From Streptomyces microflavus (GTDB taxonomy: Bacteria; Actinomycetota; Actinomycetes; Streptomycetales; Streptomycetaceae), in NCBI RefSeq assembly GCF_014650075.1, contig NZ_BMUG01000011.1:1-64000 (forward strand): a stretch of 64,000 nucleotides of DNA, given 5' to 3'. The notes under the pieces are model-generated. The model was not told where the DNA came from and did not search any database. It worked only from the letters and a program-made list of their open reading frames with translations. Shown here in pieces: positions 17,521 to 25,709 of this stretch (position 1 is the stretch's first letter; each line of letters opens with the position of its first letter). Made by a program: the position numbers and the translations under genes.

Positions 17521-17545
17521 TCCCGCAGCGGAATAAATTGCGGGA
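17521..17545. promoter_or_regulatory. Inverted repeat in the 5' region of the ABC operon
   Basis: TCCCGCA (17521-17527) and TGCGGGA (17539-17545) flank an AT-rich centre (GCGGAATAAAT). It lies 80 bp before the binding-protein start. It could be an operator (ROK sites have AT-rich cores) or a second leader structure. The remaining 17124-17624 sequence shows only the leader elements listed separately. Confidence 0.35.
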
Positions 17546-17624
17546 TCCCTTACGGAATCGATGGGCGACGCCCGCACCGGCTCCGCCCCACCCCACCGTC
17601 CCTCACTGTCACAGGCAGGCTTCG

Positions 17625-19223
17625 ATGACCGAGCTGTACCCCTCCCCGTCCCCGTCCACCGGACTCTCCCGGCGCTCCACCCTGCTCGCCGGCGGCGGCA
17701 GCGCCCTGCTGCTCGGACTGGGCCTGACGGGCTGCCGCTCGGCGGTCTCCGAGAGCTCGTCCGCTCCGCAGGAGACCGATGGCAAGCCCAAGCGCGGCGG
17801 CATCCTCAACCTCGCGATCAACGCCGACTTCGTCCCGGGCCTGCTCTTCGCGCAGAGCGGCCAGTCCCTCCAGCAGCGGCTGATCTACAACACCCTGACC
17901 CGGTACGACGACGACCTCACCCCGAAGCCGGAGCTCGCCACCTCGTGGACGTACGCGAAGGACGGGCGCAGCATCACGCTGAAGCTGCGCGACGACGTCA
18001 CCTTCCACGACGGGCGCCCCTTCACCGCGGACGACGTGATCTTCGCCGTGAAGAACCTCCAGAACCCCGTGCGCGCCGCCCAGTTGCGCAGTACTGCGGC
18101 CACCGTCAACGGGTTCGAGAAGCGCGGCGACCACGAGCTGGTGCTGAAGCTCGCGCATCCGGTCAACAACCTCTTCGACCTCTTCGAATTCATGATCATC
18201 ACCGATGAGAAGACGGTCGAGGACGCCGTCACCGGCAAGAAGCTCATCGGCACCGGCCCGTTCCGGCTGAAGAAGTGGAGCCCCGGCTCCGGGCTGAGCC
18301 TGACCCGCAACGACACGTACTGGCTGCCGGACCGCCCCTACCTCGACGGAGTCGAACTGCGGGTGATACCCCAGGCCGACGCGCTGATCTCGTCCCTGCG
18401 CTCCGGCCAGTCCCAGCTCTCCTTCCACGTACCCGGCAAGAGCCTGGGCGTCGTCAAGAGCGAACCCAAGCTCAAGATCACGGACTACGACACCGGGGCA
18501 GGCGCCATCTACCTCGGCGTCAACACCACCGTCGCCCCGCTGAACGACAGGACCGTCCGCCAGGCCCTCGCCTGGGCCATCGACCGCGACCGGCTCCTCG
18601 CCCAGACCCTCGGCGGTTACGGTCTCGCCTCCGCCGCTCCGTGGCCCAGGTCCTCGCCCGCCTTCAGCGAGGCCCACCGCACCCACTACACCCACAACCC
18701 CGGCAAGGCCCGCGAGCTGCTCAGGTCAGCCGGACACAGCAAGCTCGAACTGCCCCTGCTGCACATCGCGTTGCCCGGCGAGACCGCCATCGCCGAATCC
18801 ATCCAGTACGACCTCAAGCAGATCGGCGTCCACACCACCCTGGAGCCCACCGACGGGGCCACCGCCCAGAAGAAGCTGATCTCGCAGCAGATGCCGGCCC
18901 TGTGGTCCATGGGCCACGGCTTCGCCCAGGTCCAGCCCTCCACCCTCGCGGTGAGCGCGTACCCGTTCAACGAGGCCAAGAACACCTCCAAGTACCGCTC
19001 CGCCGCGTACACCAAGGTCGTCCAGGAGGCGTGGACGAAGCCGGAGACGAGCGCCGCCGAGGCCAACGCCCTGCACGAGAGGATCTCCGGGATCCTGCTC
19101 GACGAGGCGTTCATCATCGACCTCGTCGTACGCGGCCAGGTCCAGGTCAACGCCGACCGGCTGCACGGCGTGGCCCTGAACAAGTTCTCGTATCTCAACC
19201 TCGACGACGCCTACCTGGTGTGA
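17625..19223 (+). CDS. ABC transporter family 5 substrate-binding lipoprotein
   Basis: 532 aa from ATG 17625 (AGGCAGG upstream). The N terminus has a Tat-like twin Arg (SRRSTLLAGG) and a lipobox LTGC with Cys37, so it is probably a membrane-anchored lipoprotein. SBP_bac_5 blocks: FHDGRPFTADDVIFAVKNL, GTGPFRLKKWSPG and VRQALAWAIDRDRL. Family 5 binds oligopeptides, nickel, opines and varied small molecules. The sulfatase and dioxygenase context suggests an organosulfur ligand. First gene of a tight operon running to 28048. Confidence 0.9.
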   Translation: MTELYPSPSPSTGLSRRSTLLAGGGSALLLGLGLTGCRSAVSESSSAPQETDGKPKRGGILNLAINADFVPGLLFAQSGQSLQQRLIYNTLTRYDDDLTPKPELATSWTYAKDGRSITLKLRDDVTFHDGRPFTADDVIFAVKNLQNPVRAAQLRSTAATVNGFEKRGDHELVLKLAHPVNNLFDLFEFMIITDEKTVEDAVTGKKLIGTGPFRLKKWSPGSGLSLTRNDTYWLPDRPYLDGVELRVIPQADALISSLRSGQSQLSFHVPGKSLGVVKSEPKLKITDYDTGAGAIYLGVNTTVAPLNDRTVRQALAWAIDRDRLLAQTLGGYGLASAAPWPRSSPAFSEAHRTHYTHNPGKARELLRSAGHSKLELPLLHIALPGETAIAESIQYDLKQIGVHTTLEPTDGATAQKKLISQQMPALWSMGHGFAQVQPSTLAVSAYPFNEAKNTSKYRSAAYTKVVQEAWTKPETSAAEANALHERISGILLDEAFIIDLVVRGQVQVNADRLHGVALNKFSYLNLDDAYLV

Positions 19224-19224
19224 C

Positions 19225-20169
19225 ATGCGCGGCTACCTACTGAGGCGGCTGCCCTCCGCCCTCCTCGTCTTGCTCGGGGCCTCGTTCCTGATCTTCACCA
19301 TCCTGCGGCTCGTCCCCGGTGACCCGGCGACCTCGCTGGCCGGGCCCGACGCGGACGCGGCGACCGTCGCCGCGATCCGCGAACGGCTCGGCCTGGACGC
19401 GCCCCTGCTCACCCAGTACACGCACTGGATCGGCTCCCTGGTCACCGGCGACCTCGGACCCTCGTACGCGATCGGCGGCCAGGTCTCCGACCTGATCGGC
19501 GACGGCCTCGGTGCCACCGCCGAACTCACCGTGGCCGCCCTGCTGTTCGTCATCGTGCTCGGTACGGCCTTCGGCATCCTCGGCGCCACCTCCCGCAGCG
19601 GCTGGATCCGCAGCGCGATCCGGGTGACGACGACCGCCGCCCTCGCCGTACCGCCCTTCGTCAGCGGCGTCCTGCTGGTGCTGCTGTTCGCGGTCGTCCT
19701 CGGAGTGCTGCCGCCGGGCGGACGGGTGTCGTTCCTCGGCGCCCCCGACCTCGCCGCGCAGTACCTGCTGCTCCCCGCCCTCTGCCTCGCCCTCCCGAGC
19801 GCCGCCGTCCTCGGCCGCTACCTCAAGGACGGCATCGAACGCGCACTGGCCGAGGACTACATCCGCACCGCCACCGCCGCCGGGGTCGCCCCGCGCAGGC
19901 TGCTGTGGCGCCACGCCCTGCCCAATGCCCTCCCGCCCGTCGTCACCCTGCTCGGCATGCAGACCGGACACCTGCTCGGCGGAGCCGTGCTCGTCGAGGC
20001 GATCTTCGCCTGGCCGGGCCTCGGCCAGCTCGCCGAACAGGGCCTCAGCCGCCGCGACTACCCCGTCGTCCAGGACCTGCTGCTCCTCCTGGTCGCCGTC
20101 TTCGTCGTCGTCCAACTGCTCACCGACCTCGTGTACGCCTGGCTCGACCCCCGGATCAGGTGGGAGTGA
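19225..20169 (+). CDS. ABC transporter permease (DppB/OppB type)
   Basis: 314 aa, begins 1 nt after the binding-protein stop. MRGYLLRRLPSALLVLLGAS and RLVPGDPATSLAG are typical N-terminal DppB motifs. About six membrane segments follow, with the EAA loop at EDYIRTATAAGVAPRRLLWR. Forms the translocation channel with the next gene. Confidence 0.92.
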   Translation: MRGYLLRRLPSALLVLLGASFLIFTILRLVPGDPATSLAGPDADAATVAAIRERLGLDAPLLTQYTHWIGSLVTGDLGPSYAIGGQVSDLIGDGLGATAELTVAALLFVIVLGTAFGILGATSRSGWIRSAIRVTTTAALAVPPFVSGVLLVLLFAVVLGVLPPGGRVSFLGAPDLAAQYLLLPALCLALPSAAVLGRYLKDGIERALAEDYIRTATAAGVAPRRLLWRHALPNALPPVVTLLGMQTGHLLGGAVLVEAIFAWPGLGQLAEQGLSRRDYPVVQDLLLLLVAVFVVVQLLTDLVYAWLDPRIRWE

Positions 20170-20174
20170 CCGCC

Positions 20175-21059
20175 ATGACCTCGACCCCCGACCTCGCCCC
20201 TGTGGAGGCCCTGCGGAAACCGGGCCGCGCCCCCCGCAGGAGCCCCCGCCACCCCTACCGCGCCGCGCTCTCCACGGCCCGCGCCCGCACCGGTCTCGTC
20301 CTCGTCGGCGCGGTCGTCCTCGCCGGACTGCTCGCCCCGGTCGTCGCCGGGCACGGCCCCACCGACCAGAGCGGCCTGAGCCTCGCGGCCGTCGGCACCC
20401 CCGGGCATCCGCTCGGCACCGACGACCTCGGGCGCGACCTGCTCAGCCGGGTGCTGTACGGCATCCGCGCCGACCTCGGGATCATCGCGATCGCCGTCCC
20501 CATCGGCGCGGCCCTCGGCTGCCTCTTCGCCCTGGCGGCGGCAGCACACCCGGTGCTCGACACCCTCGTCCAGCGGATCTTCGACCTGATCCTGGCCTTC
20601 CCGGGCCTGATCCTGGCGCTCGCCGTGACCGCCATCCTCGGCCCCGGCCGGCTCCCCGTCGTCCTGGTCATCGCGCTCGCCGAGATCCCGGCGTTCGGGC
20701 GGCTGCTGCGCGGCGGGATCCTCGTCCAGCGGGAGCGGGAGTACGTCACCGCCGCCCGGGTCGGGGGCAGTTCGGGCCCCCGGGTGCTGGTCCGGCACAT
20801 CCTGCCCAACGCGGCCGACCCGCTCATCGTGCAGGTCGCCGTCTCGCTGACCGTCGCCGTCTTCATCGAGGGCGCGATGAGCTTCCTCGGCGTGGGCGTC
20901 CGGCCGCCGGAGCCCACGCTCGGCTCGGTCCTGAGCCAGTCCATGCCCTATCTCGCCCAGGCCCCGCACTTCGCGGCCGGGCCGCTGATCACCGTGACCG
21001 CGCTCGTCCTCGGGCTCTCGCTCATCGCCGAGGCGCTCAACCGGGAGGTACGCCGATGA
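20175..21059 (+). CDS. ABC transporter permease (DppC/OppC type)
   Basis: 294 aa from ATG 20175. The motif HPLGTDDLGRDLLSRVLYGI and the EAA loop region REYVTAARVGGSSGPRVLVRH are characteristic of DppC. The C terminus runs into a 21-bp tandem duplication that contains the start site of the next gene. Confidence 0.92.
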   Translation: MTSTPDLAPVEALRKPGRAPRRSPRHPYRAALSTARARTGLVLVGAVVLAGLLAPVVAGHGPTDQSGLSLAAVGTPGHPLGTDDLGRDLLSRVLYGIRADLGIIAIAVPIGAALGCLFALAAAAHPVLDTLVQRIFDLILAFPGLILALAVTAILGPGRLPVVLVIALAEIPAFGRLLRGGILVQREREYVTAARVGGSSGPRVLVRHILPNAADPLIVQVAVSLTVAVFIEGAMSFLGVGVRPPEPTLGSVLSQSMPYLAQAPHFAAGPLITVTALVLGLSLIAEALNREVRR

Positions 21060-21081
21060 CACCGGGAGGTACGCCGATGAC
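21040..21081 (+). repeat. 21-bp perfect tandem duplication at a gene junction
   Basis: The 21-bp unit 21040-21060 is repeated exactly at 21061-21081. Each copy holds a GGGAGG ribosome site, 6 nt and ATGAC. The first ATG (21056) overlaps the permease stop; the second (21077) is the likely original start of the ATPase gene. The duplication is in frame and adds seven codons. Confidence 0.9.
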
Positions 21082-22957
21082 CGCCCGGCCCCAGGTCGTC
21101 ACACCGGGGGAGGCCGCCCCCGAACTGCTCGAAGTCCGTAACCTCGGCGTGGAGTTCACCGCCCCCGACGGCTCCGCCCTGCGGGCCGTGCGCGGGGTCT
21201 CCTTCACCCTGCGCCGGGGCGAGACGCTGGCCGTCGTCGGCGAGTCCGGCTCCGGCAAGTCCACCACCGCCCTCGCGCTGACCCGGATGCTGCCCGGCAC
21301 CGGGCGCGTCTCCACCGGCTCGGTCCTGCTGGACGGCCAGGACCTCGCCGCCGCCGGCGCCGAGGAGCTGCGCGCCGTGCGCGGTGCCCGCATCGGCATG
21401 ATCTTCCAGGACCCGATGACGGCCCTGAACCCGGTGCTGACCGTGGGCCGTCACCTGGACGAGGTGCTGAGAGCCCATGGCAGACAGGACAAGGCCGCAC
21501 GCCGGGCCCGCGCGGTCGAACTCCTCGAACGGGTCGGCATCCCCGAACCGCACCGCCGCATCGACGACCACCCGCACCAGTTCTCGGGCGGCCAGCGCCA
21601 GCGCATCCTGATCGCGATGGCCCTCGCCGGTGAGCCCGACATCCTGCTCGCCGACGAACCGACGACCGCGCTCGACGCCACCGTCCAGGAGCAGATCCTC
21701 ACCCTCCTCGCCGACCTCAACCGGGAGACCGGCACCGCACTCGTCCTCATCACCCACAACATGGGCGTCGTCGCCCGCTCCTGCGAACGGGTCCTCGTCA
21801 TGTACGGCGGCACCGTGGTCGAGGACGGCCCGACCGCCGAGGTCCTCACCCGCCCCCGCCACCCCTACACCGCCGGCCTTCTGGCCGCCGTCCCCCGCCT
21901 CTCCGCCCCCTCCGGCACCCGGCTCACCGGCATCCCCGGCTCCCCGCCCGACCTCACCCTCCTCGGCGACGGCTGCGCCTTCGCGGAGCGCTGCACGCTG
22001 GTGGAGGACCGCTGCCGTACGGGGGTGCCCCCGCTGGTCGAGCTGACCGACGGCGTACGGGCGGCCTGCCTGCCCGCCGCCGGGCGCACCGAACCGCTGC
22101 CCGCGCCCGCCCCGCCCACCCGGATCGACCGCCCCGCACCCGGGGCCCCGGTCCTGGAGGCGGACGGCCTGCGCAAGACGTACAAGCGGCGCGGGGTGCG
22201 CGGGCGCGGGTTCACCGCCCTGGACGGGGTGTCCCTGACGCTGGCCGAGGGGGAGACCCTGGGCATCGTGGGGGAGTCCGGCTCGGGGAAGTCCACCCTG
22301 GCCCGGGTCCTGGCACACGCCCACCCCTCCGACGGCGGCACGGTCAGGCTGCGCGGCCAGGACATCACCCGGCCCTCACGCCGCGAGCTGCACGCGGTGC
22401 GCCGACAGATCCAGATGGTGTTCCAGGACCCCTACGCCTCGCTCAACCCCCGGATGACGGTCGGCCAGATCGTCGCCGAACCGCTGATCGCCTTCGGGCT
22501 CGGCGACCGGCGCGAGCGGGAGGCCCGGGTCGCGGAACTCCTCACCCTGGCCGGGCTCGACCCGGCCGTCGCCGACCGGCACCCGCGCTCGTTCTCCGGC
22601 GGGCAGCGCCAGCGCATCGGCATCGCCCGCGCGCTCGCCCCCGAGCCCTCCGTCCTGATCTGCGACGAACCCGTCTCGGCACTCGACGTCTCCGTCCAGG
22701 CCCAGATCGTCGGCCTGCTCACCGACCTCCAGCGCGACCTGGGCCTCGCCCTGGTCTTCATCGCCCACGACCTCGCCGTGGTCCGGCAGGTCAGCCACCG
22801 CATCGCGGTCATGCACCAGGGCCGGATCGTGGAGAGCGGCAGCGCCGACGACATCTGCGAGAACCCGCAGGACCCGTACACCCGGGCCCTGCTGGCCGCC
22901 GCGCCCGAGCCCGTACCCGTAAAGCCGGCACTCCGGAAGACCGAGGTGCTCGCATGA
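21077..22957 (+). CDS. Fused dual ATP-binding protein (DppD-DppF type, GsiA-like)
   Basis: 626 aa from ATG 21077 (ATG 21056 gives 633 aa). Two full ABC domains are joined by a Pro/Ala-rich linker. The first has GESGSGKST, QFSGGQRQRILIA and LADEPTTALDA, then the oligopeptide-type Cys-rich tail (CAFAERCTLVEDRC). The second has GESGSGKST, SFSGGQRQRIGIA and CDEPVSALDVS. This replaces the usual separate DppD and DppF genes. It overlaps the FGE gene by 4 nt. Confidence 0.92.
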   Translation: MTARPQVVTPGEAAPELLEVRNLGVEFTAPDGSALRAVRGVSFTLRRGETLAVVGESGSGKSTTALALTRMLPGTGRVSTGSVLLDGQDLAAAGAEELRAVRGARIGMIFQDPMTALNPVLTVGRHLDEVLRAHGRQDKAARRARAVELLERVGIPEPHRRIDDHPHQFSGGQRQRILIAMALAGEPDILLADEPTTALDATVQEQILTLLADLNRETGTALVLITHNMGVVARSCERVLVMYGGTVVEDGPTAEVLTRPRHPYTAGLLAAVPRLSAPSGTRLTGIPGSPPDLTLLGDGCAFAERCTLVEDRCRTGVPPLVELTDGVRAACLPAAGRTEPLPAPAPPTRIDRPAPGAPVLEADGLRKTYKRRGVRGRGFTALDGVSLTLAEGETLGIVGESGSGKSTLARVLAHAHPSDGGTVRLRGQDITRPSRRELHAVRRQIQMVFQDPYASLNPRMTVGQIVAEPLIAFGLGDRREREARVAELLTLAGLDPAVADRHPRSFSGGQRQRIGIARALAPEPSVLICDEPVSALDVSVQAQIVGLLTDLQRDLGLALVFIAHDLAVVRQVSHRIAVMHQGRIVESGSADDICENPQDPYTRALLAAAPEPVPVKPALRKTEVLA

Positions 22958-23889
22958 GCGCGTGCTGCACCCCGGGACGCGCCTGTACGGGAGCGTCCAC
23001 GGCGGTCCTGCCGCTTCCGGCCGTACGCCGACCGGCCACCGTCGAGACCGGACGGATGGCCGAACTCCCCGGCTCCACCTTCACGATGGGCGACGCCTTC
23101 GGCGAGGGCTACCTCGCCGACCGGGAGGGGCCGGTGCGCGAGGTGACCGTGGCGCCCTTCGCCATCGACACCACCGCCGTCACCAACGCCGACTGGGCGG
23201 CCTTCGCGGACGCCACCGGCTACCGCACCGACGCCGAGCGCTACGGCAGCAGCTACGTCTTCCACCTGCTGCTCCACCCGAAGGCCGCCGAGCGCCACGT
23301 CCTCGGCCGGGTGCCCGGCGCCCCCTGGTGGCTCGGCGTCACCGGCGCGTCCTGGGCCGCTCCGGAAGGGCCGGGCTCCGACCTGGCGGACCGCGCGGAC
23401 CACCCGGTCGTCCACATCTCGTACCACGACGCCCTCGCCTACTGCGACTGGACCGGGACCCGGCTGCCCACCGAGGCGGAGTGGGAGTACGCGGCACGCG
23501 GCGGCCTGGACGGCGCCCGCTATCCGTGGGGCGACGACTTCACCCCGGGCGGCCGGGAGATGTGCAACACCTGGCTCGGCCGCTTCCCGCACCGCTCGGA
23601 CCGGCCCGGCGGGCGCACGGGCACCGTACCCGTCACCGCGTACGAACCGAACGGCTACGGCCTCCACAACACCTCCGGCAACGTCTGGGAGTGGTGCGCC
23701 GACGCCTTCGGGCCCGGTGAGCGCGTCATCCGGGGCGGCTCCTACCTCTGCCACACCTCGTACTGCAACCGCTACCGGGTCGCCGCCCGCTCCCACAACA
23801 CCCCCGACTCCTCGACCGGCCACGGCGGCTTCCGCCGCGCCCGCGACCTCGCACCGGCCGGCGCCACAAAAGAAAGGGCCACCGCGTGA
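22954..23889 (+). CDS. Formylglycine-generating enzyme (SUMF1/FGE)
   Basis: 311 aa. Copper-dependent oxidase that converts the CxPxR cysteine of sulfatases to formylglycine. Family blocks are LPGSTFTMGDAFGEGY, GAPWWLGVTGASW, HPVVHISYHDALAYCDW, RLPTEAEWEYAARGG and NVWEWC. The active-site pair is Cys266/Cys271 in GGSYLCHTSYCNRYRVAARS. Near the N terminus CCTPGR (C4-R9) itself reads as a CxPxR motif. It precedes both sulfatases and overlaps its neighbours by 4 nt on each side, so it is a dedicated maturase. Confidence 0.95.
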   Translation: MSACCTPGRACTGASTAVLPLPAVRRPATVETGRMAELPGSTFTMGDAFGEGYLADREGPVREVTVAPFAIDTTAVTNADWAAFADATGYRTDAERYGSSYVFHLLLHPKAAERHVLGRVPGAPWWLGVTGASWAAPEGPGSDLADRADHPVVHISYHDALAYCDWTGTRLPTEAEWEYAARGGLDGARYPWGDDFTPGGREMCNTWLGRFPHRSDRPGGRTGTVPVTAYEPNGYGLHNTSGNVWEWCADAFGPGERVIRGGSYLCHTSYCNRYRVAARSHNTPDSSTGHGGFRRARDLAPAGATKERATA

Positions 23890-25709
23890 AGGCCGTCATG
23901 GTGATGTTCGACAGCCTCAACCGGCACCTGCTGCCCCCGTACGGCGCCGACTGGACCCACGCCCCCAACTTCCGCCGCCTCGCGGAACGTACGGTCACCT
24001 ACGACACCTGCTACGCGGGCTCCATGCCCTGCATGCCGGCCCGCCGCGAACTCCACACCGGGCGGCACAACTTCCTTCACCGCGGCTGGGGGCCGCTGGA
24101 ACCCTTCGACGACTCGATGCCCGAGATCCTGAAGCGGCACGGCGTCTACACCCACCTCGTCAGCGACCACCAGCACTACTGGGAGGACGGCGGGGCGACC
24201 TACCACGGGCGCTACAACTCCTGGGAGTTCTTCCGGGGCCAGGAGGGCGACGCCTGGAAGGGGCAGGTCGCCGACCCCGAGATCCCCGACTCCCCGCGCG
24301 CCACCCGCAACGACCTCTGGCGCCAGGACTGGGTCAACCGGCAGTACCTGGACACCGAGGCCAAGCAGCCGCAGACCCTCACCTTCGACGCCGGCCTGGA
24401 GTTCCTGCGGACGAACCGCGCCGAGGACGACTGGTTCGTCCAGATCGAGACGTTCGACCCGCACGAGCCCTTCTTCACCCAGGACCACTACAAGGACCTC
24501 TACCCGCACGACTACGAGGGCCCGCACTTCGACTGGCCCGACTACAACCGGGTCACCGAGACCAAGGAGCAGGAACGGCACGCCCGTTACGAGTACGCGG
24601 CACTGCTCTCCATGTGCGACCACTCGCTCGGCCGGGTCCTCGACGCGATGGACGAGCACGGGCTCTGGGACGACACGCTGCTCGTCGTCTGCACCGACCA
24701 CGGCTATCTGCTGGGCGAGAAAGGATGGTGGGCCAAGGTCGTCACCCCCTGGTACAACGAGCTGGTCCACACCCCGCTCTTCGTCCACGACCCACGCCGC
24801 CCCGACCGCGCCGGAACCCGTGACGCGGCCCTCGTGCAGACCATCGACCTGGCCCCGACCCTGCTGGACTTCTTCGGCGCGGAACTCCCGCCGGACATGC
24901 AGGGCCGCCCGCTGAGCGAAACGGCTGACGCACAACACCCCAGGGAATCAGCCCTGTTCGGGATGTTCGGCGGGCACGTCAACATCACCGACGGCCGGTA
25001 CGTCTACATGCGGGCCTGCCACGACGACACCAACCAGCCGCTGTACGAGCACACGCTGATGCCCACCCGTATCCGGGGCCGCTTCACCCCCGAGGAGCTG
25101 ACCGGGCTGACCCTGGCCGAACCGTTCCCCTTCACCAAGGGCGTACCCACCCTCCGTGTCCCCGCCCACCCCTCCCCGCCCCTGGGGCCGCAGCGCTTCG
25201 GCACGCTCCTCTTCGACCTGGAGGCCGACCCGCTCCAGGAGAAGCCGGTCAGCGATACCGCCGTCGAGCTGCGGATGGCCCGGCTGCTGGTGGAACGGCT
25301 GCGCGCCAACGACGCCCCTGCCGACCAGTACACCCGCCTCGGACTCCCGTACGCCCCCGAGGACGTCACCGAGGCCCACCTGCTGGTCGACGCCCAGCGC
25401 GAGCGGGCCGAGGCCGGGCGCCAACCGGCCGCCCGCTCGAACGAGTTCACCGAGGGCGCGCTCAACCTCCGTACGCCCCTGGCCGAACTGCTCGCCGAGC
25501 CCGCAGCGGCCGACGCGGTCCGCCGGATCGTCCCCGGCCTGCTCGACACCGAGCTGCTGACCGTCCGGGGCGGCTCCACCCTGCTCCAGATCGCCGCCTT
25601 CACCGGCCACCCGGCCCGGCCCCAACTGGCTGCGATCGCCGACGAACTGGCCCGTCTGTTCCCCGCATCGGACCACCACCCCAGCCACGACGGAGAGCCC
25701 AGCCGATGA
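23886..25709 (+). CDS. Type I sulfatase (FGly-dependent)
   Basis: 607 aa from GTG 23886. Begins directly with the fold core MKAVMVMFDSLNRH (metal Asp9), with no signal peptide, so cytoplasmic. The modification motif is CMPARRELHTGR (Cys49, Arg53). Later metal and base residues lie in FDPHEPFF and VCTDHGYLLGEKGWW. Residues about 480-607 form a helical C-terminal part. Sulfuric ester hydrolase; substrate unknown. Confidence 0.92.
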   Translation: MKAVMVMFDSLNRHLLPPYGADWTHAPNFRRLAERTVTYDTCYAGSMPCMPARRELHTGRHNFLHRGWGPLEPFDDSMPEILKRHGVYTHLVSDHQHYWEDGGATYHGRYNSWEFFRGQEGDAWKGQVADPEIPDSPRATRNDLWRQDWVNRQYLDTEAKQPQTLTFDAGLEFLRTNRAEDDWFVQIETFDPHEPFFTQDHYKDLYPHDYEGPHFDWPDYNRVTETKEQERHARYEYAALLSMCDHSLGRVLDAMDEHGLWDDTLLVVCTDHGYLLGEKGWWAKVVTPWYNELVHTPLFVHDPRRPDRAGTRDAALVQTIDLAPTLLDFFGAELPPDMQGRPLSETADAQHPRESALFGMFGGHVNITDGRYVYMRACHDDTNQPLYEHTLMPTRIRGRFTPEELTGLTLAEPFPFTKGVPTLRVPAHPSPPLGPQRFGTLLFDLEADPLQEKPVSDTAVELRMARLLVERLRANDAPADQYTRLGLPYAPEDVTEAHLLVDAQRERAEAGRQPAARSNEFTEGALNLRTPLAELLAEPAAADAVRRIVPGLLDTELLTVRGGSTLLQIAAFTGHPARPQLAAIADELARLFPASDHHPSHDGEPSR

